64,000 bases of DNA. Source: Bacteroidota bacterium (lineage in GTDB: Bacteria; Bacteroidota; Bacteroidia; Chitinophagales; Saprospiraceae). This document shows positions 26,158 to 33,582 of the stretch, in pieces. The stretch covers positions 1 through 64,000 of the forward strand of contig JAIUPL010000028.1 of assembly GCA_020160935.1 (NCBI GenBank), read 5' to 3'. The first letter of the stretch is position 1. Each line of letters begins with the position of its first letter. Position numbers and translations under genes: made by a program. The notes beneath the pieces are model-generated. The model did not search any database. It worked only from the letters and a program-made list of their open reading frames with translations, and was not told the DNA's origin.

Positions 26158-26234
26158 AAACTGGAAACCAATCAAAAAAATAACCAACGCCCCGACCACA
26201 CATAAAAAAATACCAACATTTCAATTTCCAGCAT

Positions 26235-27179
26235 ATGAAATACCCGGTTTATTTCCTCTCCTTCGCCTTGCTGCTCGCCGGCCTCTCCGCCTGCCAGAAA
26301 AATGCCCCCAAAGCCGACGCCTATGGCAATTTTGAAGCCGAAGAACGCATCATCAGCGCAGAAGCCTCCGGAAAAATCATGTCTCTGCACATCGAAGAAG
26401 GCCAGGTGCTGAAAGCCGGAGAAGAAGCCGGCCGCATCGACTCGGTACAACTCGCCTTGAAACGCGAACAATTGCAGGCCTCCATCAAAGCCATTGCAGC
26501 CAAAAGCCCGGCTATCGAGGCACAACTTGCCGTGTATGAACGCCAGACAGCCTCCGTCAAACAGCAATTATCGACCCTCGACCGGGAAAAACGGCGCATC
26601 GAAAACCTGCTGAAAAGCGATGCTGCTACGCCCAAACAACTCGACGACCTGAATGCACAGATCGAAGCAGCACAACGGCAAATGGATGTCATTGCACAGC
26701 AGCGCAATGCCTCTGATGCCAACCTGTCCATTCAGAAAAACGGATTGCTGGCCGAAATTCTTCCCTTGCGCAAACAAATGGAGCAATTGGACGATCAAAT
26801 TGCCAAATGCCACATTATCAATCCTTTACAGGGCACAGTGCTGGCTAAATATGTGGAGCCGGGAGAAATAACCGCTTTTGGCAAACCCTTGTACAAAGTA
26901 GCCAGCCTCGACACACTCACCCTGCGCGCCTACGTGGCGGGCAATCAACTGGGCGCCATTAAAATCGGCCAGCAGGTGAAAATATTCACCGATGCCGCCG
27001 ACGGGCAACAACGCGAAACCACCGGTACCATCCGCTGGATCTCCGCACAGTCGGAATTTACCCCAAAAATTATCCAGACCAAAGAAGAACGTGTCAACCT
27101 TGTGTATGCAGTAAAAATCAGTGTACCCAACCCGGATGGGGTGTTGAAAATTGGCATGCCGGCAGAGGTGAGGAGGTGA
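26235..27179 (+). CDS. HlyD/RND-type [11 protein letters not shown] adaptor lipoprotein
   Basis: This 314-residue membrane-fusion protein has a lipoprotein signal peptide with the lipobox LSAC near residue 20, so it is probably anchored by acylated Cys. The barrel-sandwich half-motifs are at about 45-75 (ISAEASGKIMSLHIEEGQVL) and 190-220 (INPLQGTVLAKYVEPGEITA). Between them lies a long coiled-coil hairpin (about 75-190). The C-terminal beta-barrel follows (LTLRAYVAGNQLGAIKIGQQ). It bridges the TolC channel and the ABC pump. Its last codons (gaggtgaggaggTGA) are already part of the repeat array that follows. Confidence 0.92.
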   Translation: MKYPVYFLSFALLLAGLSACQKNAPKADAYGNFEAEERIISAEASGKIMSLHIEEGQVLKAGEEAGRIDSVQLALKREQLQASIKAIAAKSPAIEAQLAVYERQTASVKQQLSTLDREKRRIENLLKSDAATPKQLDDLNAQIEAAQRQMDVIAQQRNASDANLSIQKNGLLAEILPLRKQMEQLDDQIAKCHIINPLQGTVLAKYVEPGEITAFGKPLYKVASLDTLTLRAYVAGNQLGAIKIGQQVKIFTDAADGQQRETTGTIRWISAQSEFTPKIIQTKEERVNLVYAVKISVPNPDGVLKIGMPAEVRR

Positions 27180-27402
27180 GTGGGTTGAGGAGTTGAGTGG
27201 GTTGAGGAGTTGAGAGGGTTGAGAAGTTGAGATTCAACCCTTGGCACGAACAGGTAAGGGTTAGATAAGTCTCAACCCCCTCAACTCCTCAACCCTCCCA
27301 ACTCCTCAACCCCCTCAACTCCTCAACCCTCTCAACTCCTCAACCCCCTCAACTCCTCAACCCCCTCAACTCCTCAACCCTCTCAACTTCTCAACCCTCC
27401 CA
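27166..27402. repeat. TTGAGGAG palindromic array
   Basis: The array starts inside the last HlyD codons as gaggtgaggaggtgag and continues as ttgaggag / ttgagtggg units (8-9 bases). A short unique centre follows (about 27230-27275), then about fifteen reverse-complement units (ctcaactc, ctcaaccc) run up to the start codon of the first ATPase. The mirrored arm is longer than the first arm. Confidence 0.92.
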
Positions 27403-27403
27403 C

Positions 27404-28318
27404 ATGATTTCCGTCAACAACATATCCAAAGCATACGGCGCCGTCCAGGCCATTCAGGATATCTCCTTTGAGGTGTCGAAAGGGGAGATTTTCGGCCTGA
27501 TTGGGCCGGATGGGGCCGGAAAAACGACGCTTTTTCGCATCCTCACCACCCTGATCCTGGCCGACAAAGGGCAGGCCAGCGTGGCAGGGATGGATGTAGT
27601 GAAAAACTACAAGGACCTGCGTCAGATCATCGGCTACATGCCAGGTCGTTTTTCGCTGTATCAAGACCTGACCGTGAAAGAAAACCTGGAGTTTTTCGCT
27701 TCTGTGTTCGGCACCAGCATTCGCGAGCACTACGACCTGATCGCGCCGATTTACAGCCAGATCGAACCTTTCAACCATCGGAGGGCGGGGGCCTTGTCGG
27801 GCGGTATGAAACAAAAACTCGCGCTGTGCTGTGCACTGATTCACAAACCCGAAGTATTGTTTCTCGACGAGCCCGGAACAGGCGTAGACCCCGTTTCCAG
27901 AAAGGAATTCTGGGAAATGCTCGGCAGCCTCAAACGCCAGGGACTAACCATGCTCGTAAGCACGCCCTACATGGACGAGGCCGAATTGTGCGATCGGGTG
28001 GCGCTGATTCAAAAAGGAAAGATCATGAGTATCGACACGCCACAAGGTATCATTGATGCCTTTACCAGTCCTTTGTTTGCAGCCCGCTCGGACAATATGT
28101 ATCAGTTAATCAACGACTTGCGCAGCATGGAAGGCGTGGCTGACTGCTATGCATTCGGGGAATATGCGCATGTAAAGATGGCTGCTTCAGCAGCCGGTTC
28201 AATCGGATACATAGACGCGTTGCACACCTATTTACAGGGGAAAAAACACCAACAGATTGAAATCAAACCCGCTGTTGCCACGGTGGAAGATTGTTTCATT
28301 GAACTGATGAAAAACTGA
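27404..28318 (+). CDS. ABC transporter ATP-binding protein (YbhF N-half type)
   Basis: This 304-residue ATPase is of the ABC-2 efflux type. Walker A is GPDGAGKTT near residue 36, the signature is LSGGMKQKLALCCAL near 130, and Walker B is VLFLDEPGTGVDPVSR near 152. The H-loop position reads STPYMDEAE, with Pro in place of the usual His. The C-terminal ~80 residues are an extra domain seen in this subfamily. It overlaps the next ATPase by one base (TGATG). Together they correspond to the two halves of YbhF, split into two genes. Their membrane partners are not in this cluster. Confidence 0.92.
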   Translation: MISVNNISKAYGAVQAIQDISFEVSKGEIFGLIGPDGAGKTTLFRILTTLILADKGQASVAGMDVVKNYKDLRQIIGYMPGRFSLYQDLTVKENLEFFASVFGTSIREHYDLIAPIYSQIEPFNHRRAGALSGGMKQKLALCCALIHKPEVLFLDEPGTGVDPVSRKEFWEMLGSLKRQGLTMLVSTPYMDEAELCDRVALIQKGKIMSIDTPQGIIDAFTSPLFAARSDNMYQLINDLRSMEGVADCYAFGEYAHVKMAASAAGSIGYIDALHTYLQGKKHQQIEIKPAVATVEDCFIELMKN

Positions 28319-29040
28319 TGGCTATTGTAATTCAAACCGATCGACTCACCCGCACTTTCGGCGCCTTCACGGCCGTAGACGCCATTACATTCGAAGTGCA
28401 TACTGGCGAAATCTTCGGATTCCTCGGCGCCAATGGAGCCGGAAAAACCACGGCCCTGAAAATGCTCACCGGGCTGCTCACGCCGAGCGGCGGCTCAGCC
28501 ACTGTAGCCGGTTTTGATGTGTGGAAATATCCCGATCAGGTGAAACGCCACATCGGTTATATGAGCCAGAAATTCAGCCTGTACGAGGACCTGACCGTGC
28601 GCGAAAACATACGGCTGTACGGCGGCATTTATGGACTAAAACTACACGCCATCAAGGAAAAAACGAGTGTTTTGTTGCAAAAACTCGACCTGGAAGCAGA
28701 GGCAGACAAACTTGTGGGCTCTTTACCGCTGGGCTGGAAACAAAAACTTGCCTTTTCCGTAGCCTTGCTGCACGAGCCCCGAATTGTGTTTCTCGACGAG
28801 CCCACCAGTGGCGTCGATCCACTTACGCGCCGGCAATTTTGGGAACTTATTTACGAGGCTGCTCAGCAAGGCGTAACCGTTATGATCACCACCCACTACA
28901 TGGACGAAGCCGAATACTGCGACCGCGTGAGCATCATGGTCGACGGGCGCATTCAGGCGCTCGATACGCCGCGTATGCTGAAACAACAGTTTGAAACGGA
29001 TAATATGGATGAGGTGTTCAGGAGGCTGGCGCGGGGCTGA
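28318..29040 (+). CDS. ABC transporter ATP-binding protein (YbhF C-half type)
   Basis: This 240-residue ATPase has Walker A GANGAGKTT near residue 38, Walker B IVFLDEPTSGVDPLTR near 155 and a normal H-loop (ITTHYMDEAEYC). Its signature motif is degenerate, LPLGWKQKLAF instead of LSGGQ. Paired with the preceding ATPase this would give one canonical and one degenerate nucleotide site. It is translationally coupled to its partner. ABC-2 permease genes that normally follow are absent; a long palindrome and lpdA come next. Confidence 0.92.
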   Translation: MAIVIQTDRLTRTFGAFTAVDAITFEVHTGEIFGFLGANGAGKTTALKMLTGLLTPSGGSATVAGFDVWKYPDQVKRHIGYMSQKFSLYEDLTVRENIRLYGGIYGLKLHAIKEKTSVLLQKLDLEAEADKLVGSLPLGWKQKLAFSVALLHEPRIVFLDEPTSGVDPLTRRQFWELIYEAAQQGVTVMITTHYMDEAEYCDRVSIMVDGRIQALDTPRMLKQQFETDNMDEVFRRLARG

Positions 29041-29055
29041 GCAAGATTAGCCATT

Positions 29056-29248
29056 GATATTCTGTTCGGCTTCGCCTCACGAATAATGGGAACCTGGATT
29101 ATGCGGATGGTGCGGATCAGGCGGATTTTTTGAGCCTACATCAAAAAATTAAAGAATGTGGCCGACAGGCCACACATATCCGCCTGATCCGCGTAATCCG
29201 CATTATCCAGGTTCTCATTATTCGTGAGGCGAAGCCGAACAGAATATC
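29056..29248. repeat. 193-base palindrome between ABC ATPase and lpdA
   Basis: The arms of about 70 bases pair almost throughout (gatattctgttcggcttcgc / gcgaagccgaacagaatatc, and gcggatcaggcgga / tccgcctgatccgc). The inner part has tgtggcc-gaca-ggccaca. The outer arms are not short-period repeats, whereas the middle has gcggat words. The rest of the 291-base gap (29249-29331) carries TATCTTCG at 29275-29282, a possible lpdA -7 element without a good -33. Confidence 0.92.
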
Positions 29249-29331
29249 AGTATTTAATTTACATCCACACGCCGTATCTTCGCGCCGCTCTCAACCAATT
29301 TCAGCAAACGACTCAACTTCCAAGCAGAGAA

Positions 29332-30729
29332 ATGAATTTCGATTTGATTGTTATAGGCAGCGGTCCCGGCGGATATGTGGCTGCCATCCGTGCCGCCCAA
29401 CTGGGTATGAATGTAGCCGTTATCGAACGCGAAAGCCTCGGCGGCATTTGCCTCAACTGGGGCTGTATCCCCACAAAAGCCCTGCTCAAAAGCGCACAAG
29501 TATTTGATTATCTGAACCATGCAGAAGACTTCGGTATCAAGGTAGGTAAAGCCTCCGCCGATTTCGACGCCGTCATCAAACGCAGCCGCGGCGTGGCCGA
29601 TGGTATGAGCAAGGGCGTGCAGTTTCTGATGAAAAAGAACAAGATCACGGTCATCATGGGCACTGGCAAACTCGTAGCCGGTCCGAAAGTAGCCGTAACC
29701 GATGCCGCAGGCGCTATAACCGAATACGCTGCCAAACACATCATCGTGGCCACCGGCGGCAGGGCCAAACAACTGCCTAACCTGCCCATCGACGGCAAAA
29801 AAATCATCGAATACCGCAAGGCCATGAGCCTGGAAAGCATGCCCAAACGCATGGTAGTGGTGGGCGCCGGCGCTATCGGCGTCGAATTCGGCTATTTCTA
29901 CCACACCATGGGCTCGGAAGTGAGCATCGTGGAATTCATGGAACAAGGCCTCGTGCCGCGCGAAGACGCCGATATTTCCAAGGAACTCGGCAAAATTTTC
30001 AACAAAAAAGGTATCAAGGTGTACGGCAACTGGGCCGTTGAAAACGTCGACACCAGCGGCAAGGAAATCAAGGTGAACATGAAAAATCGCAAGGATGGCG
30101 CTACCGAAACCATCTTGTGCGACGTAGTGCTCAGCGCTGCCGGCGTAACGCCCAATACCGAAAACATCGGCCTTGAAGACCTCGGCATTACCACAGACCG
30201 CGGCTACATCAAAGTGGATGAATACTACCGCACCAATGTGCCTGGCGTGTACGCCATCGGCGACGTGCTGGCCACCCAGGCCCTGGCACACGTGGCCAGC
30301 GCCGAAGGCATCACCTGCGTGGAAGCCATTGCCGGCCATCACCCCGAAACCATCGACTACAATAATATCCCCGGCTGCACCTACTGCGTGCCCGAAATCG
30401 CTTCGGTTGGCTACACCGAACAAGCCGCCAAAGAGGCCGGCTATGAGGTTTTGATCGGCAAATTCCCGTTCACCGCCTCCGGCAAAGCAAAAGCCGCCGG
30501 ACACCCGGAAGGTTTCGTCAAAGTCATTTTTGACAAAAAATACGGCGAATGGCTCGGCGCCCATTTCATCGGATACAACGTGACGGAAATGATCGCCGAA
30601 GTGGTCGTAGCCCGAAAACTCGAAACGACCGGCCATGAAATCATCAAATCCATCCACCCCCACCCTACCATGAGCGAAGCGATTATGGAAGCGGCGGCCG
30701 CGGCGTATGGGGAGGTGATACACCTCTAG
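29332..30729 (+). CDS. lpdA: Dihydrolipoyl dehydrogenase
   Basis: The ATG at 29332 gives 465 residues, the normal family length. The longer in-frame start at 29224 would lie in the palindrome. This flavoprotein reoxidises dihydrolipoamide in 2-oxoacid dehydrogenase and glycine cleavage complexes. The FAD motif is GSGPGGYVAAIRAAQLG near residue 9, the redox-active disulfide is in GGICLNWGCIPTKAL near 38-52, the NAD-binding motif is VVGAGAIGVEFGYF near 178, and the second FAD motif is VYAIGDVL near 306. The active-site base is in HPHPTMSEA near 442. No E1/E2 genes are adjacent. The stop leads straight into a GAGAGTGA array. Confidence 0.97.
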   Translation: MNFDLIVIGSGPGGYVAAIRAAQLGMNVAVIERESLGGICLNWGCIPTKALLKSAQVFDYLNHAEDFGIKVGKASADFDAVIKRSRGVADGMSKGVQFLMKKNKITVIMGTGKLVAGPKVAVTDAAGAITEYAAKHIIVATGGRAKQLPNLPIDGKKIIEYRKAMSLESMPKRMVVVGAGAIGVEFGYFYHTMGSEVSIVEFMEQGLVPREDADISKELGKIFNKKGIKVYGNWAVENVDTSGKEIKVNMKNRKDGATETILCDVVLSAAGVTPNTENIGLEDLGITTDRGYIKVDEYYRTNVPGVYAIGDVLATQALAHVASAEGITCVEAIAGHHPETIDYNNIPGCTYCVPEIASVGYTEQAAKEAGYEVLIGKFPFTASGKAKAAGHPEGFVKVIFDKKYGEWLGAHFIGYNVTEMIAEVVVARKLETTGHEIIKSIHPHPTMSEAIMEAAAAAYGEVIHL

Positions 30730-30816
30730 AGAGAGTGAGAGAGTGAGAGAGTGAGAGAGTGAGAGAGTGAGAGAGTGAGAGAGTGAGAGAGTGAGAGAGT
30801 GAGAGAGTGAGAGACA
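30727..30816. repeat. GAGAGTGA tandem array after lpdA
   Basis: About eleven perfect copies of an 8-base unit (gagagtga) begin at the lpdA stop codon (ctcTAGagagagtga). TGA recurs every 8 bases and so falls in all three frames. It is part of the 543-base gap 30730-31272. A short ggcaaggggcaaaa run follows at 30828-30860. Confidence 0.92.
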
Positions 30817-30876
30817 AAATTTAAAAGGCAAGGGGCAAAAAGCAAGGGGCAAAAGGCAAGTTTTTGGGTACAAACT

Positions 30877-30920
30877 AGCCCTGAAAGGGCGTATTCAATA
30901 GCACAGGGCAACGCCCTGTG
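30877..30920. repeat. CCCTGAAAGGGC double-hairpin element, copy 2
   Basis: This element is the same as at 26114, with gccctgaaagggc then gcacagggc-aac-gccctgtg. Compared with copy 1, C to A in the left arm is matched by G to T in the right arm, which keeps the stem paired. That compensatory change supports selection on the folded form. Confidence 0.88.
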
Positions 30921-31080
30921 TATTCGTGGTGTATTCGTGGTGTATTCGTGGCGCATTCGTGGTGCATTGGTGGCGCATTCGTGGCGTATTCATGGCGCAT
31001 TCATGGTGTATTCGTGGCGTATTCGTGGCGCATTCGTGGTGTATTCGTGGCGCATTCATGGCGCATTCGTTGAATATTCA
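30920..31080. repeat. 12-base direct repeat (GYATTCGTGGYG)
   Basis: About thirteen direct copies of gtattcgtggcg / gcattcgtggtg lie here without spacers, decaying at the right end (gaatattcatcgtatattcat). Because 12 is a multiple of three, one frame reads an open repeating peptide, but no start signal supports translation. It is not a CRISPR array because there are no unique spacers. Confidence 0.85.
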
Positions 31081-31225
31081 TCGTATATTCATTCCCGCCC
31101 CCCAAAAACGCATCAACGCCCTGCGTATTCGTTCGACAATCAAAAGCAGTCATATTACCGGGAGTTGGCATCCGTACCAAATGCCGGCTCCCGGTCAAAT
31201 TAACATAAAAGTATTCCCTCCGCAC

Positions 31226-31255
31226 TTGCCCGCTTGCAAACATTGAGTAGTTTTG
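31226..31255 (+). promoter_or_regulatory. Consensus promoter of the regulator / EPS locus
   Basis: TTG at 31226-31228 and TAGTTTTG at 31248-31255 are separated by 19 bases, a full match to the Bacteroidota TTG-N19-TAnnTTTG form. The start codon of the regulator follows 17 bases after the -7 box. This is one of the two best promoter matches found in the window. Confidence 0.75.
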
Positions 31256-31272
31256 CTGCTCAATTTTTTTGC

Positions 31273-31806
31273 ATGATCGATGCACTTATTTCTTCCAAAA
31301 CGCGGATCAAACTCCTGTTGAAGTTCTTCCTGAACAGCAACGCCCGAGCCTATCTGCGCAGCCTGGAAAGCGAATTCGGTGAATCGACCAATGCCATCCG
31401 CCTGGAACTCAACCGACTGGAAAATGCCGGTTTGCTTACCTCCAGTAGCGAGGGCAATAAAAAAATCTTCCAGGCAAACACTGACCACCCTCTGTTCGCG
31501 GAGATTCACAGTATCATTCGCAAACACATCGGCCTCGATCAAATCGTTGAAAACATCGTGCATCGCCTCGGCGAATTACAGTGCGTTTACCTGGTAGGCG
31601 ATTTCTCCAAAGGAATCAACAGCCAGGTGATCGACCTCATTTTCGTCGGGAATGTCGACAAGTTGTACCTGCTCGAACTCAGCGCCAAAGTGGAGAAAAT
31701 CATTCATCGCAAAATCCGATACCTCGTATACGACCACCAGGAAGCCGAAGGAATAGACTGGACAGCCCACCAGCCGGAACCGCTGATTTTGTGGAAAAGT
31801 GAGTAG
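31273..31806 (+). CDS. Winged-helix regulator with nucleotidyltransferase-like domain
   Basis: The ATG at 31273 gives 177 residues. It lies right behind a consensus promoter, whereas the upstream extension to 31234 would overlap that promoter. Residues 1-75 form a winged helix (ALISSKTRIKLLLKFFLNSN, AIRLELNRLENAGLLTSSSE). Residues about 100-165 resemble a minimal nucleotidyltransferase fold (LVGDFSKGINSQVIDLIFVG), but the usual GSxxxG-SDIDL catalytic pattern is degraded. Such proteins often head polysaccharide loci in Bacteroidota (recalled knowledge). The likely role is transcriptional control of the EPS genes. It ends SE* with gagTAG, the seed of the following array. Confidence 0.82.
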   Translation: MIDALISSKTRIKLLLKFFLNSNARAYLRSLESEFGESTNAIRLELNRLENAGLLTSSSEGNKKIFQANTDHPLFAEIHSIIRKHIGLDQIVENIVHRLGELQCVYLVGDFSKGINSQVIDLIFVGNVDKLYLLELSAKVEKIIHRKIRYLVYDHQEAEGIDWTAHQPEPLILWKSE

Positions 31807-31850
31807 TGAGTAGTGAGTAGTGAGTAGTGAGTAGTGAGTAGTGAATAGTG
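31799..31850. repeat. GAGTAGT array after the regulator
   Basis: Seven 7-base units (gtgagta) start at the stop codon of the regulator (agtgagTAGtgag). TAG and TGA alternate and, with period 7, fall in all frames. Confidence 0.88.
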
Positions 31851-31889
31851 AGAGGCGATTGTATAAGGCAAATGGAAAACCCCGCCTCA

Positions 31890-31996
31890 CCTCAACCCCT
31901 CAACTATCAACCCTCATCAACATTTATCAACCTCATCAACCCTATCAACCCTCATCAACCCTATCAACCTAATCAACCATTATCAACCACCCAACC
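31890..31996. repeat. CAACCCTCAT array before the nucleotide-sugar dehydrogenase
   Basis: Pyrimidine-rich units (ctcaacccct, caaccctcat, catttatcaa, cctatcaacc) run up to the start codon at 31997. The unit is the reverse complement of the GTTGATGAGG type used at the pnt operon. No purine-rich partner is present at this locus. Confidence 0.8.
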
Positions 31997-33286
31997 ATGT
32001 ACCCATCGCTTACCCGCAAAGAAAAAACCCTCGCAGTCGTCGGACTCGGATACGTAGGGTTGCCCATTGCGCTCGAATTCGCGCGACACTTTCGGGTGAT
32101 TGGCTTTGATATCAATACGGAAAGAGTGGAACAGATGCGCCGGGGCGAAGACCCCAGCCGGGAACTGGCGCCGGAAGCCTTTCACAACGTCGACATCCAT
32201 TTCACCACCAACCCGGATGACCTTCGACAGGCCCATTTTTTTGTAGTGGCCGTACCAACCGATATCGACGAACACAAGGTGCCCAACCTCACACCACTCC
32301 AAAAAGCCTCTGCCAGCGTTGGGAAAGCCCTCAAACCCGGCGATTATGTGGTGTATGAATCCACCGTGTACCCAGGCTGCACAGAAGAAGACTGCCTCCC
32401 TATCCTCGAAGCACAATCCGGACTCCAGGCAGGCGCCGATTTCAAACTCGGGTATTCCCCGGAGCGTATCGTGCCGGGTGATAAAACCCGGCCCCTTACT
32501 CAAATCCTGAAAATCGTATCCGGCTCCGACGCCGAAGCGCTCGACACCATCGCCGCCGTGTACGGACATATCATACAGGCCGGCGTGTACAAGGCCGATA
32601 GTATCAAAGTAGCCGAAGCCGCCAAAGTGATCGAAAACACGCAGCGCGACCTCAATATCTCGCTGATGAACGAACTGGCGATCATTTTCGACCGAATGGG
32701 CATCGACACCCAATCGGTGATTCGCGCAGCGGGCACCAAATGGAATTTCCTGAAATTTTACCCCGGACTCGTCGGCGGCCACTGCATCGGCGTCGACCCG
32801 TATTACCTGCTCCATAAATCCGTCGAACTGGGCTACGAACCACAGGTCATCCTCAGCGGCCGCCGCATCAACGACGGCATGCCCGCCTGGATCGCAAAAA
32901 AACTGATTCAGTTGCTCATCCAAAAGAATAAAAACCCCGGCCAGGCCAAAGTGCTCGTGCTGGGCATCACTTTTAAGGAAGATGTGTCGGATATCCGGAA
33001 TTCCAAAGTAGCCGCTCTCGTACATGAGTTGCAGGATTATTCGGTTAACGTACATTTGGCCGATCCGCACGCTTCTCCCAATGAGGTGGCGCATGAATAC
33101 AAATTGACCCTGGCCGACAAAATATCCGACGACTACGACGCGGTCGTGGTTGCCGTGGCCCACAAAGAATACCGGGCATACGACCTGGCCTATTTCAAAT
33201 CCATTATGAAGGAAAATCCGATTCTGATGGATTTGAAAGGGCTGTACGAGATGAAAGAGGACGAGGTGGAATATTGGAGATTGTGA
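31997..33286 (+). CDS. UDP-HexNAc 6-dehydrogenase (TviB/WbpO type)
   Basis: This 429-residue nucleotide-sugar dehydrogenase oxidises the C6 hydroxyl of a UDP-N-acetylhexosamine to a uronic acid in two NAD-dependent steps. The Rossmann motif is VVGLGYVGLPIALEFA near residue 14. The catalytic Cys lies in GGHCIGVDPYYL near residue 262, and the C-terminal UDP-binding domain has GITFKEDVSDIRNSK near 325. Sequence style (PTDIDEHKVPNLTPL, STVYPGCTEEDCLPILE) fits the TviB/WbpO branch rather than UDP-glucose dehydrogenase. With the following aminotransferase and oxidoreductase it suggests a Wbp-like route to a 2,3-diacetamido-uronic acid. Substrate choice (GlcNAc or GalNAc) is not decided by sequence alone. 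Confidence 0.93.
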   Translation: MYPSLTRKEKTLAVVGLGYVGLPIALEFARHFRVIGFDINTERVEQMRRGEDPSRELAPEAFHNVDIHFTTNPDDLRQAHFFVVAVPTDIDEHKVPNLTPLQKASASVGKALKPGDYVVYESTVYPGCTEEDCLPILEAQSGLQAGADFKLGYSPERIVPGDKTRPLTQILKIVSGSDAEALDTIAAVYGHIIQAGVYKADSIKVAEAAKVIENTQRDLNISLMNELAIIFDRMGIDTQSVIRAAGTKWNFLKFYPGLVGGHCIGVDPYYLLHKSVELGYEPQVILSGRRINDGMPAWIAKKLIQLLIQKNKNPGQAKVLVLGITFKEDVSDIRNSKVAALVHELQDYSVNVHLADPHASPNEVAHEYKLTLADKISDDYDAVVVAVAHKEYRAYDLAYFKSIMKENPILMDLKGLYEMKEDEVEYWRL

Positions 33287-33410
33287 GACCTCACCCCCCG
33301 GCCCCCTCTCCGGGGGAGAGGGGGTGACTTCCCGCTCGGCATCCTTTATTCAGAATGCCAAGGGTACTCGCTCCCCCTCTCCCTCGGAGAGGGGGCCGGG
33401 GGGTGAGGTC
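33287..33410. repeat. GACCTCACCCCCCGG palindromic element H1
   Basis: This inverted repeat begins directly after the dehydrogenase stop. Its outer arms are gacctcaccccccggccccc / gggggccggggggtgaggtc. The loop (about 33326-33373) reads tgacttcccg...ggcatcctttattcagaatgcc...gtactcgc. The same element, with its loop in the opposite orientation, follows the next gene (34714-34855). The remaining part of the 296-base gap to 33582 holds an ACTCACT array. Confidence 0.92.
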
Positions 33411-33524
33411 TCCTACCACACAGTAGCCAACTAACCTTGACTACAACAAATACAAAAAATCTATCCCTTCCACATAAGTTGCCGCAACTTATGAACGGCG
33501 AAGCCATCCCGCTCCCCTCCCTAC

Positions 33525-33580
33525 CCACTGACCACTCACTACTCACCACTGACTACTCACCACTCACCACTGACTACTCA
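33525..33580. repeat. ACTCACT array before the aminotransferase
   Basis: Eight 7-base pyrimidine-rich units (actcact, caccact, gactact) end two bases before the start codon at 33583. It is the same unit as upstream of tetR and fcl. Confidence 0.85.
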
Positions 33581-33582
33581 CT

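Noticed and set aside
29224-29331. Upstream start for lpdA
   Set aside because: The extension lies in the end of the palindrome and adds residues before the normal MNFDLIVIGSGPGG N-terminus.
30926-31246. Open frame with repeated YSWRIRGAFM peptide
   Set aside because: It is a translation of the 12-base direct repeat with no supported start, and it runs into the regulator promoter.
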